A stretch of 53,491 nt of DNA from Xenophilus sp. L33 (lineage in GTDB: Bacteria; Pseudomonadota; Gammaproteobacteria; Burkholderiales; Burkholderiaceae_C): the NCBI RefSeq assembly GCF_009765735.1, contig NZ_LMUW01000089.1, positions 39,941 through 93,431 on the forward strand, given 5' to 3'. A program made the translations under genes and the position numbers. The notes under the pieces were generated by a model. That model did not search any database and was not told the origin of the DNA. It worked only from the letters and a program-made list of their open reading frames with translations. How positions within the stretch are numbered: the first letter of the stretch is position 1; each line of letters starts with the position of its first letter. Below, in pieces: positions 1-8,657 of this stretch.

Positions 1-252
1 GCCGCCCTGCAGCAGTCGACCGGCGGCGTCGCCGCGGGCGACCTCGAGCCGATGCTGGGCGCGCTCGGCAGCAGCCTGCCGGCCGGCCACGTGCCCACGG
101 TGATCGACTTCGGCGCCGGCCAGCTGCGGCTGCGCGGCCTCGGCCTGCAGCCGAGCGAGCTCGGCACCCTGACCGCGGCGCTCTCCTCGCGCGGCTACAG
201 CGCGCGCAGCGAAGGCGACCTGCTGCTGGTGCAGGCGGAGGCTTCGCGATGA
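1..252 (+). CDS. gspL: GspL C-terminal fragment (type II secretion)
   Basis: The reading frame is open from the left edge of the window to a stop at 252, so only the last 83 residues are seen. The segment matches the periplasmic C-terminal ferredoxin-like domain expected of GspL. That identity rests mainly on position: the next gene starts inside the stop codon (ATGA overlap at 249-252) and encodes GspM, followed by GspN, D and E. GspL is the bitopic inner-membrane platform protein that links the cytoplasmic ATPase GspE to the rest of the secretion machine. The N-terminal cytoplasmic and transmembrane parts lie outside the window. Confidence 0.8.
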   Translation, partial: AALQQSTGGVAAGDLEPMLGALGSSLPAGHVPTVIDFGAGQLRLRGLGLQPSELGTLTAALSSRGYSARSEGDLLLVQAEASR

Positions 253-851
253 GCCGTCCCGGCGAGGCACCCCGCTGGCTCGAGACGCTGCAGTCGCGCT
301 GGCAGGGCTGGTGGCTGGAACTCGAAAGCCGCGAGCAGCGGCTGGTGATCGCCGGCGCGCTGCTGGTGGGCCTCGCGCTGGTCTACTGGATCGCGCTGGC
401 ACCGGCCCTTCGCACGCTCAAGTCGGCGCCCGCCGAGCAGGCCGAGCTGGACGCGCAACTGCAGCAGATGAGCCTGCTGCAGCAGCAAGCCAAGGCGCTG
501 CAGGCGCAGCCCCGTGCCAGCCGCGACGACGCGCTGCGGGCGCTCGAGACCTCGGTGCGCCAGAACCTCGGGCCGAACGCCCAGATGCAGAGCGTGAACG
601 CCGGCGAAGGTGTGACCGTCGCGCTGCGCGCGGTGCCCGCCGATGCGCTCGCCCAATGGCTGACCTCGGCGCGCGGCAATGCCCGCGCGGTGCCGCGCGA
701 GGCTCACCTGACGCACGGAGCGAATGCGGGCAACAACGGCGGCAACAACGCCGGCAACGCCGCGCCGGCCGCCCCGGCACCCGGCGCGAGCCCCGAGGCC
801 AACCGCCCGCGCTGGGACGGCACGCTGGTCATGGGCCTGCCGGCCCGCTGA
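249..851 (+). CDS. gspM: GspM, type II secretion inner-membrane platform protein
   Basis: This 200-residue protein has the GspM plan: a short cytoplasmic N-terminus, one transmembrane helix (about residues 35-55), a Gln/Ala/Leu-rich coiled coil (about 60-95) and a small periplasmic ferredoxin-like domain. It partners GspL and stabilises the platform that holds GspE. The start overlaps the gspL stop (ATGA), which implies translational coupling. An Asn/Gly then Ala/Pro-rich low-complexity linker lies near the C-terminus (about 158-185), beyond the usual end of the GspM fold. Sequence conservation in GspM is low, so the call depends on operon position plus architecture. Confidence 0.85.
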   Translation: MSRPGEAPRWLETLQSRWQGWWLELESREQRLVIAGALLVGLALVYWIALAPALRTLKSAPAEQAELDAQLQQMSLLQQQAKALQAQPRASRDDALRALETSVRQNLGPNAQMQSVNAGEGVTVALRAVPADALAQWLTSARGNARAVPREAHLTHGANAGNNGGNNAGNAAPAAPAPGASPEANRPRWDGTLVMGLPAR

Positions 852-862
852 GCCCGACCCGC

Positions 863-1687
863 ATGGCCACCCTCTATGCCTCCTCGTCCGCGTCTGCGGC
901 TGCCGCCGCGCTGCGCGCACCGCGTGCCGGCTGGCGCTGGGCGGTCGTCGGCATCCTGGTGGGCATCGCCTGGGCGCTGGCGGTCTACGCGCCGGCGCGC
1001 TGGCTGGCCGCCGGCCTCGCGCAATGGAGCGACGGCAAGCTGCAGCTGGTCAATGCCCGCGGCACGGTCTGGAGCGGCAGCGCCGGCGTGGTCTTCGCGA
1101 GCGGCGCCGACGGCGCCCAGGCCATCTCGCTGCCCGGCACGCTCGGCTGGACCCTGCGGCCGCGTTGGGACGGCGTCGCCGCCTCGCTCGACCTGTCCTG
1201 CTGCGCCGAGCAGCCGATCGAACTGCGGGCCCGGCCGCGCGGCGAAGGCGTCGAGCTGGACTGGCGCGACAACCGCTCGCGCTGGCCGGCCGCCCTGCTG
1301 GCCGGCTTCGGCGCGCCCTGGAACACGCTCAAGCTCGACGGCATGCTCGACGTCTCGATGCAGGCCTTCGTGCTGCGCGTGAGCGGCCAGAACCTGGCGC
1401 TCGCCGGCCGCGCGACGCTCGACGCCACCGACATTTCCTCGAGCCTCAGCACCCTCAAGCCGATGGGCAGCTACCACGTCGCGCTCGACGGCGGCCCGGC
1501 ACCGACCTTGCTCCTGACCACCCGCGACGGCAGCCTGCTGCTGACCGGCAGCGGCCGCTGGAACGGCCGCTCGATGCGCTTCGACGGCGAAGCCAGCGCG
1601 GCGCCGGGCCGGGAAGAAGCCTTGTCGAATCTGTTGAACATCATCGGGCGCCGCGACGGTGCGCGCTCCCTCATCTCACTGGGTTGA
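863..1687 (+). CDS. gspN: GspN, type II secretion protein N
   Basis: A 274-residue protein starting at the ATG at 863, 11 bp after the gspM stop. It has one N-terminal membrane anchor (about residues 25-48) and then a beta-rich periplasmic domain, as in GspN. GspN is an accessory type II secretion component present in some operons, including many Burkholderiales, and is dispensable in several systems. The open frame extends far upstream inside gspM, but the ATG at 863 gives the expected length and topology. The C-terminus ends with a short conserved segment (NIIGRRDGARS) seen in GspN proteins. The next gene, gspD, starts 2 bp after the stop. Confidence 0.82.
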   Translation: MATLYASSSASAAAAALRAPRAGWRWAVVGILVGIAWALAVYAPARWLAAGLAQWSDGKLQLVNARGTVWSGSAGVVFASGADGAQAISLPGTLGWTLRPRWDGVAASLDLSCCAEQPIELRARPRGEGVELDWRDNRSRWPAALLAGFGAPWNTLKLDGMLDVSMQAFVLRVSGQNLALAGRATLDATDISSSLSTLKPMGSYHVALDGGPAPTLLLTTRDGSLLLTGSGRWNGRSMRFDGEASAAPGREEALSNLLNIIGRRDGARSLISLG

Positions 1688-1689
1688 CC

Positions 1690-3957
1690 ATGAAGCCAAC
1701 GTCTTCGTCCGGCATCCGCCTCTGCACCATCGCGCTGGCAGCGCAAATGGCGCTGGCGGCCTGCCTTCCAACGGCCTTCGCGCAGGACTCCGGCGTGCTG
1801 CGCGGCGAGCCGATCACCTTGAACTTCACCAACGCCGAGATCGAATCGGTGGCCCGCACGATGGCGGTGGTGACCGGCCGCGACGTGGTGGTCGACCCGC
1901 GCGTGAAGGGCACCATCACGCTGCAGACCGACAAGCCGATCACGCCGGCCAACGCCTTCAACCAGTTCGCCGCGGCGCTGCGGCTGCAGGGCTTCGCGAT
2001 CGTGCAGGCCGACGGCCTCTACAAGGTGGTGCCCGAGGCCGACGCCAAGCTGCAGAGCAGCTCGGTGAGCACCTCGACGCCGGCCAGCTCGTCGCTCTCG
2101 GGCAACCAGATCGTCACCCAGATCTTCAAGCTCAATTTCGAGTCGGCCAACAACCTGCTGCCGGTGCTGCGCCCGCTGATCGCACCCAACAACACGATCA
2201 ACGTCAACCCGACCAACAACTCCCTGGTCATCACCGACTACGCCGAGAACATGCGGCGGCTGGCCCGGATCATCGCGTCGCTGGACGTGCCGAACGCCTC
2301 CGACATCGAGGTGATCCAGCTCAAGCACTCGATCGCCACCGACCTGGTGCCGCTGGTCAACCGGCTGCTCGAAGGCAGCGGCTCGGGCGCCGGCGGCGCC
2401 GCGCCCGGAGGCACCGACACCGCCTTCCGCACCACGCTCCTGGCCGAGCCGCGCGGCAACTCGGTCATCCTGCGGGCGGCCAACCCGGCCCGCGCGCAAC
2501 TGGTGCGCACGCTGGTCGACAAGCTCGACAAGGCGCCGCTGGACAACGGCAACGGCGAGGCCGGCAACGTCTACGTGGTCTACCTGAAGAACGCCGACGC
2601 GGTGCGCCTGGCGACCACCCTGCGCGCGGCGATGTCGCCCGAGGCGCGCAACGGCGGCGGTGGCGCGGCCGCCGGCACGCCGGCCAGCCAGGCCGCCACG
2701 CAGGCGCTGAACACTTCCGCCCAGACCCAGGGCGCCAGCACCCAGTCGACCGCGCCGGTCACCGGCGCCGCGGCACCGAGCACCGGCGGCAACATCCAGG
2801 CCGACCCTTCGACCAACTCGCTCATCATCACCGCGGCCGAGCCGCAATACCGGCAGCTGCGGGCGGTGATCGACCGGCTCGACGGCAAGCGCGCGCAGGT
2901 GCTGGTGGAAAGCCTGATCGTCGAGGTCGACGAGAACACAGCGGCGCAGTTCGGCATCCAGTGGCAGGCGGGCCTGGGCAACAGCGGCGACCGCAACGTC
3001 GGCGTGATCGGCAACAACTCCGGCGTCACGGGCACGAACATCATCAACCAGGCCATCGGCCTGGCGACCAAGAGCACCGCGACGCTGCCGGCGAGCGGCC
3101 TGAACCTGGGCATCGGCACCAAGTACGGCGGCGAATACATCCTGAGCTTCCTGGCCAACTTCCTGCAGAGCAACGGCTCGGGCAACGTGCTGTCGACCCC
3201 GACGATCATGACCCTCGACAACGAGGAAGCGAAGATCGTCATCGGCCAGAACGTGCCCTTTGTGACCGGCCAGTTCACCAACACCGGCGCGGCCAACGGC
3301 TCGGTCAACCCGTTCCAGACGATCGAGCGCAAGGACGTCGGCCTGACCCTGCGCGTGCGGCCGCAGATCAACGAGGCCAACAGCGTCAAGATGCAGATCT
3401 ACCAGGAGGTCTCGACCATCCAGGCCGGCACCGCCAACAACGCCAACGGCCCGACCACCAACAAGCGCAGCATCGAGTCGAACGTGGTGGTCGACGACGG
3501 CAACATCATCGTCATCGGCGGCCTGCTGCAGGACCAGTACCAGACCACCGGCGACCGCGTGCCGCTGGCCAGCGACATCCCGATCCTCGGCAACCTGTTC
3601 AAGAACGAGAACCGCACCCGCACCAAGACCAACCTGATGGTCTTCCTGCGGCCGGTGGTGATCCGCAGCAACCTGGTCGCCGACCAGTTGGCGACCGACC
3701 GCTACGACTCGATCCGCGGCCAGCAGGTGGACACCCAGCCGGACAAGAACTTCCTCTTGCGCGGGGTCGACCAGTCGGCCATTCTCCCGCCGCTGCCGGT
3801 CAACCCGAACGGGGTCACCACCCGCTTCGAGGGCACCCACCTGGTGCCGCCGCCGCTGACGCCGGACGACGCCTTCCGCAACAGCGGCCGGCCCGCGCCG
3901 TTGAAGGGCGCGCTGCCGCCGACCGACGATCCCGCCAGCGCGCGCGAGCTGCCCTAG
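1690..3957 (+). CDS. gspD: GspD, type II secretion outer-membrane secretin
   Basis: A 755-residue secretin that forms the multimeric outer-membrane pore of the type II secretion system. The ATG at 1690 opens a signal peptide. Both an LAAC lipobox-like sequence and an AFAQ signal-peptidase-I site are visible, so lipidation is uncertain. An N0 domain follows (from about residue 38), then N1-N3 repeats with Gly/Ser/Ala/Thr-rich loops (about 230-245 and 315-370). The C-terminal secretin beta-barrel spans about 400-660 (VLSTPTIMTLDNEEA; VPLASDIPILGNLFK). The last 80 residues probably act as a pilotin-binding or S-domain tail. Two-bp spacing from gspN and 13-bp spacing to gspE indicate one transcript. 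Confidence 0.95.
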   Translation: MKPTSSSGIRLCTIALAAQMALAACLPTAFAQDSGVLRGEPITLNFTNAEIESVARTMAVVTGRDVVVDPRVKGTITLQTDKPITPANAFNQFAAALRLQGFAIVQADGLYKVVPEADAKLQSSSVSTSTPASSSLSGNQIVTQIFKLNFESANNLLPVLRPLIAPNNTINVNPTNNSLVITDYAENMRRLARIIASLDVPNASDIEVIQLKHSIATDLVPLVNRLLEGSGSGAGGAAPGGTDTAFRTTLLAEPRGNSVILRAANPARAQLVRTLVDKLDKAPLDNGNGEAGNVYVVYLKNADAVRLATTLRAAMSPEARNGGGGAAAGTPASQAATQALNTSAQTQGASTQSTAPVTGAAAPSTGGNIQADPSTNSLIITAAEPQYRQLRAVIDRLDGKRAQVLVESLIVEVDENTAAQFGIQWQAGLGNSGDRNVGVIGNNSGVTGTNIINQAIGLATKSTATLPASGLNLGIGTKYGGEYILSFLANFLQSNGSGNVLSTPTIMTLDNEEAKIVIGQNVPFVTGQFTNTGAANGSVNPFQTIERKDVGLTLRVRPQINEANSVKMQIYQEVSTIQAGTANNANGPTTNKRSIESNVVVDDGNIIVIGGLLQDQYQTTGDRVPLASDIPILGNLFKNENRTRTKTNLMVFLRPVVIRSNLVADQLATDRYDSIRGQQVDTQPDKNFLLRGVDQSAILPPLPVNPNGVTTRFEGTHLVPPPLTPDDAFRNSGRPAPLKGALPPTDDPASARELP

Positions 3958-3970
3958 GAGCCCCGCGCCC

Positions 3971-5392
3971 ATGCGCTATCCCCTGCCCTATGCCTTCGCC
4001 CGCGGCCAGCAACTGCTGCTGGAGCAGGCCGACGACGGCGCACTCACGCTCTGGATGCCCAAGGTGCCGCCGCGCAGCGCGCTCGGCGAGGTGCTGCGCA
4101 AGTACCCGGTGAAGGTGTTCGAGCCGCTGGGCCCGGCCGAGCTGGCGCAGCGCATCAGCGCCGCCTACGCCAAGGGCGAATCGAACGCGGCCGCGGTCGT
4201 GAGCGAGGTGCAGGGCGACGCCGACCTCTCGCGCATGATGCAGGAGCTGCCGGCGGTCGAGGACCTGCTGGAGTCGGCCGGCGACGCGCCGATCATCCGC
4301 ATGCTCAACGCGCTGCTGACGCAGGCCGCGCGCGACGGCGCCAGCGACATCCACATCGAGCCCTACGAGCGCACGTCGTCGGTGCGCTTTCGCATCGACG
4401 GCACCTTGCGCGAGGTGGTGCAGCCCAACCGCGCCTTGCATGCGGCGCTGATCTCGCGGCTGAAGATCATGGCCGACCTCGACATCGCCGAGAAGCGGCT
4501 GCCGCAGGACGGCCGCATCTCGCTGCGCATCGGCACGCGGGCGGTCGACGTGCGCGTCTCGACGCTGCCGTCGGCGCACGGCGAACGCGCGGTGCTGCGG
4601 CTGCTCGACAAGACCGAGAGCAAGCTCACCCTCGAATCGGTCGGCATGCTGGGCGACACGCTGGCGCGCTTCGAGAACCTGATCGGCCAGCCGCACGGCA
4701 TCATCCTGGTGACCGGCCCGACCGGCTCCGGCAAGACCACCACGCTCTATGCCGCGTTGAGCCGTCTCGATGCCGCCAGCAGCAACATCATGACGGTCGA
4801 GGACCCGATCGAATACGAGCTGCCGGGCGTCGGCCAGACCCAGGTCAACGCCAAGATCGAGCTGACCTTCGCCAAGGCGCTGCGCGCGATCCTGCGGCAG
4901 GACCCGGACGTGATCATGATCGGCGAGATCCGCGACTTCGAGACCGCGCAGATCGCGATCCAGGCCTCGCTCACCGGCCACCTGGTGCTGGCCACCTTGC
5001 ACACCAACGATTCGGTCAGCGCGGTCACGCGCCTGACCGACATGGGCGTGGAGCCCTTCCTGCTCAGCTCCTCGCTGCTCGGCGTGCTGGCGCAGCGGCT
5101 GGTGCGCAAGCTCTGCCCGGTGTGCGCCTCGCCGACCGGCGATGCCGGCGAAGGCGTGCCGGTCGGCTGCGAGGCCTGCGGCCAGACCGGCTACCAGGGC
5201 CGCACCGGCATCTTCGAGCTGCTGGTGGCCGACGAGACGGTGCAGTCGCTGATCCACAACCGTGCGCCCGAGAGCCAGCTCTTCGTGGCCGCCGAGCGCG
5301 GCGGCCTGCGCTCGATGCGCGAGGACGGCGACCGGCTGATCCGCGCCGGCATCACCTCGCGCGCCGAGCTGCTGCGCGTGACCCGCGACTGA
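3971..5392 (+). CDS. gspE: GspE, type II secretion ATPase
   Basis: A 473-residue hexameric AAA-type ATPase that powers pseudopilus assembly from the cytoplasmic face. Visible motifs are the Walker A loop GPTGSGKTT (about residues 248-256), the Asp and His boxes, the Walker B region DVIMIGEIRD (about 313), and the zinc-binding C-terminal module with two CxxC pairs (CPVC near 382 and CEAC near 400) followed by GYQGRTGIFELL. The N-terminal N1E part that binds GspL is present but short. In most gsp operons gspF follows directly. Here a glycosyltransferase gene intervenes, starting 10 bp after the gspE stop. Confidence 0.96.
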   Translation: MRYPLPYAFARGQQLLLEQADDGALTLWMPKVPPRSALGEVLRKYPVKVFEPLGPAELAQRISAAYAKGESNAAAVVSEVQGDADLSRMMQELPAVEDLLESAGDAPIIRMLNALLTQAARDGASDIHIEPYERTSSVRFRIDGTLREVVQPNRALHAALISRLKIMADLDIAEKRLPQDGRISLRIGTRAVDVRVSTLPSAHGERAVLRLLDKTESKLTLESVGMLGDTLARFENLIGQPHGIILVTGPTGSGKTTTLYAALSRLDAASSNIMTVEDPIEYELPGVGQTQVNAKIELTFAKALRAILRQDPDVIMIGEIRDFETAQIAIQASLTGHLVLATLHTNDSVSAVTRLTDMGVEPFLLSSSLLGVLAQRLVRKLCPVCASPTGDAGEGVPVGCEACGQTGYQGRTGIFELLVADETVQSLIHNRAPESQLFVAAERGGLRSMREDGDRLIRAGITSRAELLRVTRD

Positions 5393-5402
5393 TCCGCGAG
5401 CG

Positions 5403-7412
5403 ATGCCCAGTCCGCAGCAGCAGGTCGCGGCGGCCGAGCGCCAGTTCCGCGGCGGCCAGGTGGCAGCGGCGGAGCGCTCGCTGCGCGAACTGGTGCAGCG
5501 CGATCCACGGATCTCGCGCGCCTTCGAACTGCTGGGCTACATCAGCGGCAACCGCGGCGATGCGGCCGAGTGCGAGCGCTTCCTGCAGCAGGCGACTGCC
5601 CTGCCGGACGGCTCGCCGGAAGCCTTCTTCTACCTCGGCCGGGTGCAGCTGCAGCGCGGCCGGCCGCGCGAGGCGATCGCGTCGCTGGAGGCGTCGATCA
5701 GGAAGGCCGGCGACTTCTTCGAGGCCCTGCACGAGCTCGGCGTGGCCCACGCGGCGCTGGCCGACTGGCCGCGCGCGCTGGCCAGCTACGAGCGCGCCGG
5801 GCGGATGAACCCGCGCTCGATCGAGCTGCTGTCGAACGTCGCGGCAGCCCTGGTCGCCTTGCATCGACCGGCCGATGCGCTGGCCTGCTACGAGCGGATC
5901 CTGTCGATCGAGCCGAACGATCCGAAGGCCTGGGCCAGCCGCGCCGCGACGCTGGTCGAACTGGGGCGCCGCGCCGAGGCGCTCGACAGCTACGAACGCG
6001 CGCTGGCGCTGCGGCCGGCGAACGAGCCCGACAACGACGATCTGCACGGCGACCGTCTGCAGATGCGCATGCGCCTGTGCCGCTGGGAAGACTGGCCGAC
6101 GCTGGTGCAGGACCTGGTGGCGCGTATCGAGCGCGGCGAGCGCGCGGCCGATCCGTTCGCGCTGCTGGCGACACCGGCCAGCGCCGCGGTCGAGCTCGTG
6201 TGCGCGCGTCGCTACGCGACGGCCACCTACGCCTCCATCGCACCGGCGCCCTTCGCGCCGCGCGAGCCGCATGGGCCGGACCGCAAGATCCGCATCGGCT
6301 ACTTCTCGAACGACTTCCGCAACCACGCGACCTCGCACCTGATGGCGCGCATGCTGGAGCTGCACGACCGCAGCCGCTTCGAATGCTTCGCCTTCTCGTT
6401 CAGTGCCCAGCGCGACGACTGGAGCGCGCGGGTCGAGGCCGCGGTCGATCATTTCCTCGCGGTCGACGGCCTCGGCGACGACGAAGTGGTGGCGATGGCG
6501 CGCGAGGCCGGCATCGACATCGCGGTCGACCTGCACGGCTACACCGAAGGCCGCCGCACCGGCATCTTCGCGCGCCGCGCGGCGCCGCTGCAGGTCAACT
6601 ACCTCGGCTACCCGGGCACGATGGGCTGCGACTTCATCGACTACATCGTGGCCGATGCGACCCTGATCCGGCCCAAGGACCGCGTCCACTACAGCGAGCA
6701 GGTCGTGACGCTCCCCGGCTGCTACCAGCCGAACGACGACGGCAAGCGCATCGCCGAGCCGGCGCCGACGCGCGAGAGCGAAGGCCTGCCGCCGCACGGC
6801 TTCGTCTTCGCCGCCTTCAACGCCAGCCACAAGATCACGCCCGATGCCTTCGACGTCTGGATGCGCCTGCTGCGGCAGGTGGCAGGCAGCGTGCTGTGGC
6901 TGCTGGCCACGAGCGACGAGGCGCGGGCCGCGCTGATCGAGGAGGCGGGGGCCCGCGGCATCGGGCCCGAGCGGCTGGTCTTTGCCCGCGCGCTGCCCCT
7001 GGCCGAGCATCTGGCGCGGCTGGCGCTGGCCGACCTCTTCGTCGACACCTTCCACTACAACGCGCACACCACCTGCAGCGATGCGCTGTGGGCCGGGCTG
7101 CCGGTGCTGACGCTGGCCGGCGGCACCTTCGCCTCGCGGGTAGCGGCCAGCCTGCTGGTCACGATCGGCCTCCCGGAACTGGTCGCGCCGGATGTCGACG
7201 CCTACGAATCGCTGGCGCTGGCGCTGGCGGCTTCGCCCGAGCGCCTGGCCGACCTGCGCCGCCGGCTGCAGGCGCAGCGCACGCGCACGCCGCTCTTCGA
7301 CACGCCGCGCTACACGCGGCAGCTGGAAGCGGCCTTCGAGGCGATGTGGACGCGCCACGAGCAAGGCCTCGCGCCGACAAACATCGCACTTCCGACCTCG
7401 TGTGCACATTAG
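5403..7412 (+). CDS. TPR protein with O-GlcNAc transferase (GT41) domain
   Basis: A 669-residue protein. Residues 1 to about 220 are tandem TPR repeats; about 295-660 are a glycosyltransferase family 41 (SPINDLY/O-GlcNAc transferase type) catalytic region. Hallmarks are GYFSNDFRNHATSHLM (about 299-314, carrying the expected catalytic-region His), FNASHKITP (about 472-480, with the UDP-contacting Lys) and the NAHTTCSDALWAGLP nucleotide-binding loop (about 552-566). The family transfers a sugar, usually GlcNAc, to Ser/Thr of protein substrates selected by the TPRs. The gene lies tightly between gspE (10 bp) and gspF (12 bp), so it is almost certainly co-transcribed with the secretion operon. 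The substrate is unknown: a secretion component, pseudopilin, secreted protein or unrelated target are all possible. There is no signal peptide, so it acts in the cytoplasm. Confidence 0.9.
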   Translation: MPSPQQQVAAAERQFRGGQVAAAERSLRELVQRDPRISRAFELLGYISGNRGDAAECERFLQQATALPDGSPEAFFYLGRVQLQRGRPREAIASLEASIRKAGDFFEALHELGVAHAALADWPRALASYERAGRMNPRSIELLSNVAAALVALHRPADALACYERILSIEPNDPKAWASRAATLVELGRRAEALDSYERALALRPANEPDNDDLHGDRLQMRMRLCRWEDWPTLVQDLVARIERGERAADPFALLATPASAAVELVCARRYATATYASIAPAPFAPREPHGPDRKIRIGYFSNDFRNHATSHLMARMLELHDRSRFECFAFSFSAQRDDWSARVEAAVDHFLAVDGLGDDEVVAMAREAGIDIAVDLHGYTEGRRTGIFARRAAPLQVNYLGYPGTMGCDFIDYIVADATLIRPKDRVHYSEQVVTLPGCYQPNDDGKRIAEPAPTRESEGLPPHGFVFAAFNASHKITPDAFDVWMRLLRQVAGSVLWLLATSDEARAALIEEAGARGIGPERLVFARALPLAEHLARLALADLFVDTFHYNAHTTCSDALWAGLPVLTLAGGTFASRVAASLLVTIGLPELVAPDVDAYESLALALAASPERLADLRRRLQAQRTRTPLFDTPRYTRQLEAAFEAMWTRHEQGLAPTNIALPTSCAH

Positions 7413-7424
7413 GGACAATGCGCC

Positions 7425-8657
7425 ATGCCCGCCTATTCCTTCGAAGCCATCGACGCCCAGGGCCAAACCCGCAAGGGCGTGCTCGAAGCCGACACGGCGC
7501 GTGCGGCGCGCGGCATGCTGCGCGCCCAGGCGCTGATACCGCTGGGCGTGACCGTGGTCGGCAGCGTCGAGAGCGGCGCGGCGCCCAGCCGCGACCTGCG
7601 GCGCCTGTACGGCGGCGGCCGCATCTTCAACTCGACCACGCTGGCGGTGTGGACGCGGCAGATCGCCGGGCTGGTGTCGTCGGGCCTGTCGCTCGAACGG
7701 GCGCTGACCGCGCTGACCGAGGAGGCCGAGAGCGAGCCCCAGCGCAACCTGATCGCCTCGCTGCGCGCCGAGGTGAATGCCGGCTCGCCTTTCGGTAGAG
7801 CGCTGTCGCAGCATCCCCGCGAGTTCTCGCCGATCTACACCGCGGTGATCGGCGCCGGCGAGCAGACCGGCAACCTCGGCCTGGTGCTCGAACGCCTGGC
7901 CGACGACCTGGAGGAACGCCAGGCGCTGCAGCAGAAGCTGGTCGGCGCGGCGCTCTATCCGGCGATCGTCACGCTGGTGGCGATCGTCATCGTGATCTTC
8001 CTGGTGAGCTACGTGGTGCCGCAGGTGGCCAACGTGTTCGCCGGCACCAAGCATGCGCTGCCCTTCCTGACGGTCGCGATGCTGGCGATCAGCGGCTTCG
8101 TGCGCAACTACGGCTGGCTGATGCTGATCGTGATCGTGCTGGCGACGCTGGCCAGCCGGGTCGCGCTGGCGCGCTCGGCCCTGCGCGAGCGCTTCGACGC
8201 CGCGTGGCTCAAGCTGCCGCTGGTCGGCAAGCTCTCGCGCGGCTACAACGCGGCGCGCTTCGCGAGCACCCTGGCGATGCTGGCCACCGCCGGCGTGCCG
8301 ATCCTGCGCGCGCTGCAGGCCGCCGCCGAGACGCTCGGCAACCGCGCGATGCGGGCCGATGCGCTCGACGCACTGGTGCTGGTGCGCGAAGGCGCGCCGC
8401 TGGCTTCCGCGCTGGCCCAGAAGAAGCGCTTCCCCGGCATCGTCTCGATGTTCGCGCGCCTCGGCGAGCAGACCGGCACGCTGCCGCTGATGCTGCAGCG
8501 CGCTTCCAACCAGCTCGGCGCCGAGGCGCAGCGCCGCGCGATGCACCTGGCGACCGTCCTCGAGCCGCTCCTGATCGTGGTCATGGGCGCGGTCGTGATG
8601 CTGATCGTGCTGGCGGTGCTGATGCCGATCATCCAGCTGAACCAGTTCGTGAAATGA
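7425..8657 (+). CDS. gspF: GspF, type II secretion inner-membrane protein
   Basis: A 410-residue polytopic platform protein with two tandem GspF/T2SSF cytoplasmic domains (about residues 70-195 and 275-395) and three transmembrane helices (about 172-195, 220-245 and 375-400). It starts with the typical PAYSFEAIDAQGQTRKG segment. GspF sits at the centre of the platform and is thought to rotate with, or transmit force from, GspE. The stop overlaps the start of the downstream nucleotidase gene (ATGA at 8654-8657). No gspG-K genes follow, so those pseudopilin genes must lie upstream of the window or elsewhere. Confidence 0.95.
   Translation: MPAYSFEAIDAQGQTRKGVLEADTARAARGMLRAQALIPLGVTVVGSVESGAAPSRDLRRLYGGGRIFNSTTLAVWTRQIAGLVSSGLSLERALTALTEEAESEPQRNLIASLRAEVNAGSPFGRALSQHPREFSPIYTAVIGAGEQTGNLGLVLERLADDLEERQALQQKLVGAALYPAIVTLVAIVIVIFLVSYVVPQVANVFAGTKHALPFLTVAMLAISGFVRNYGWLMLIVIVLATLASRVALARSALRERFDAAWLKLPLVGKLSRGYNAARFASTLAMLATAGVPILRALQAAAETLGNRAMRADALDALVLVREGAPLASALAQKKRFPGIVSMFARLGEQTGTLPLMLQRASNQLGAEAQRRAMHLATVLEPLLIVVMGAVVMLIVLAVLMPIIQLNQFVK

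Noticed and set aside
1471..3972. Long minus-strand open frame opposite gspD (833 codons)
   Set aside because: It is a GC-rich antisense shadow with low-complexity Arg/Gly/Val/Asp composition. gspD on the other strand has clear family motifs throughout.
5352..8546. Minus-strand open frame of over 1000 codons opposite the glycosyltransferase and gspF
   Set aside because: Antisense shadow produced by high GC; composition is His/Arg/Gln/Gly-rich with no domain, while both plus-strand genes are certain.
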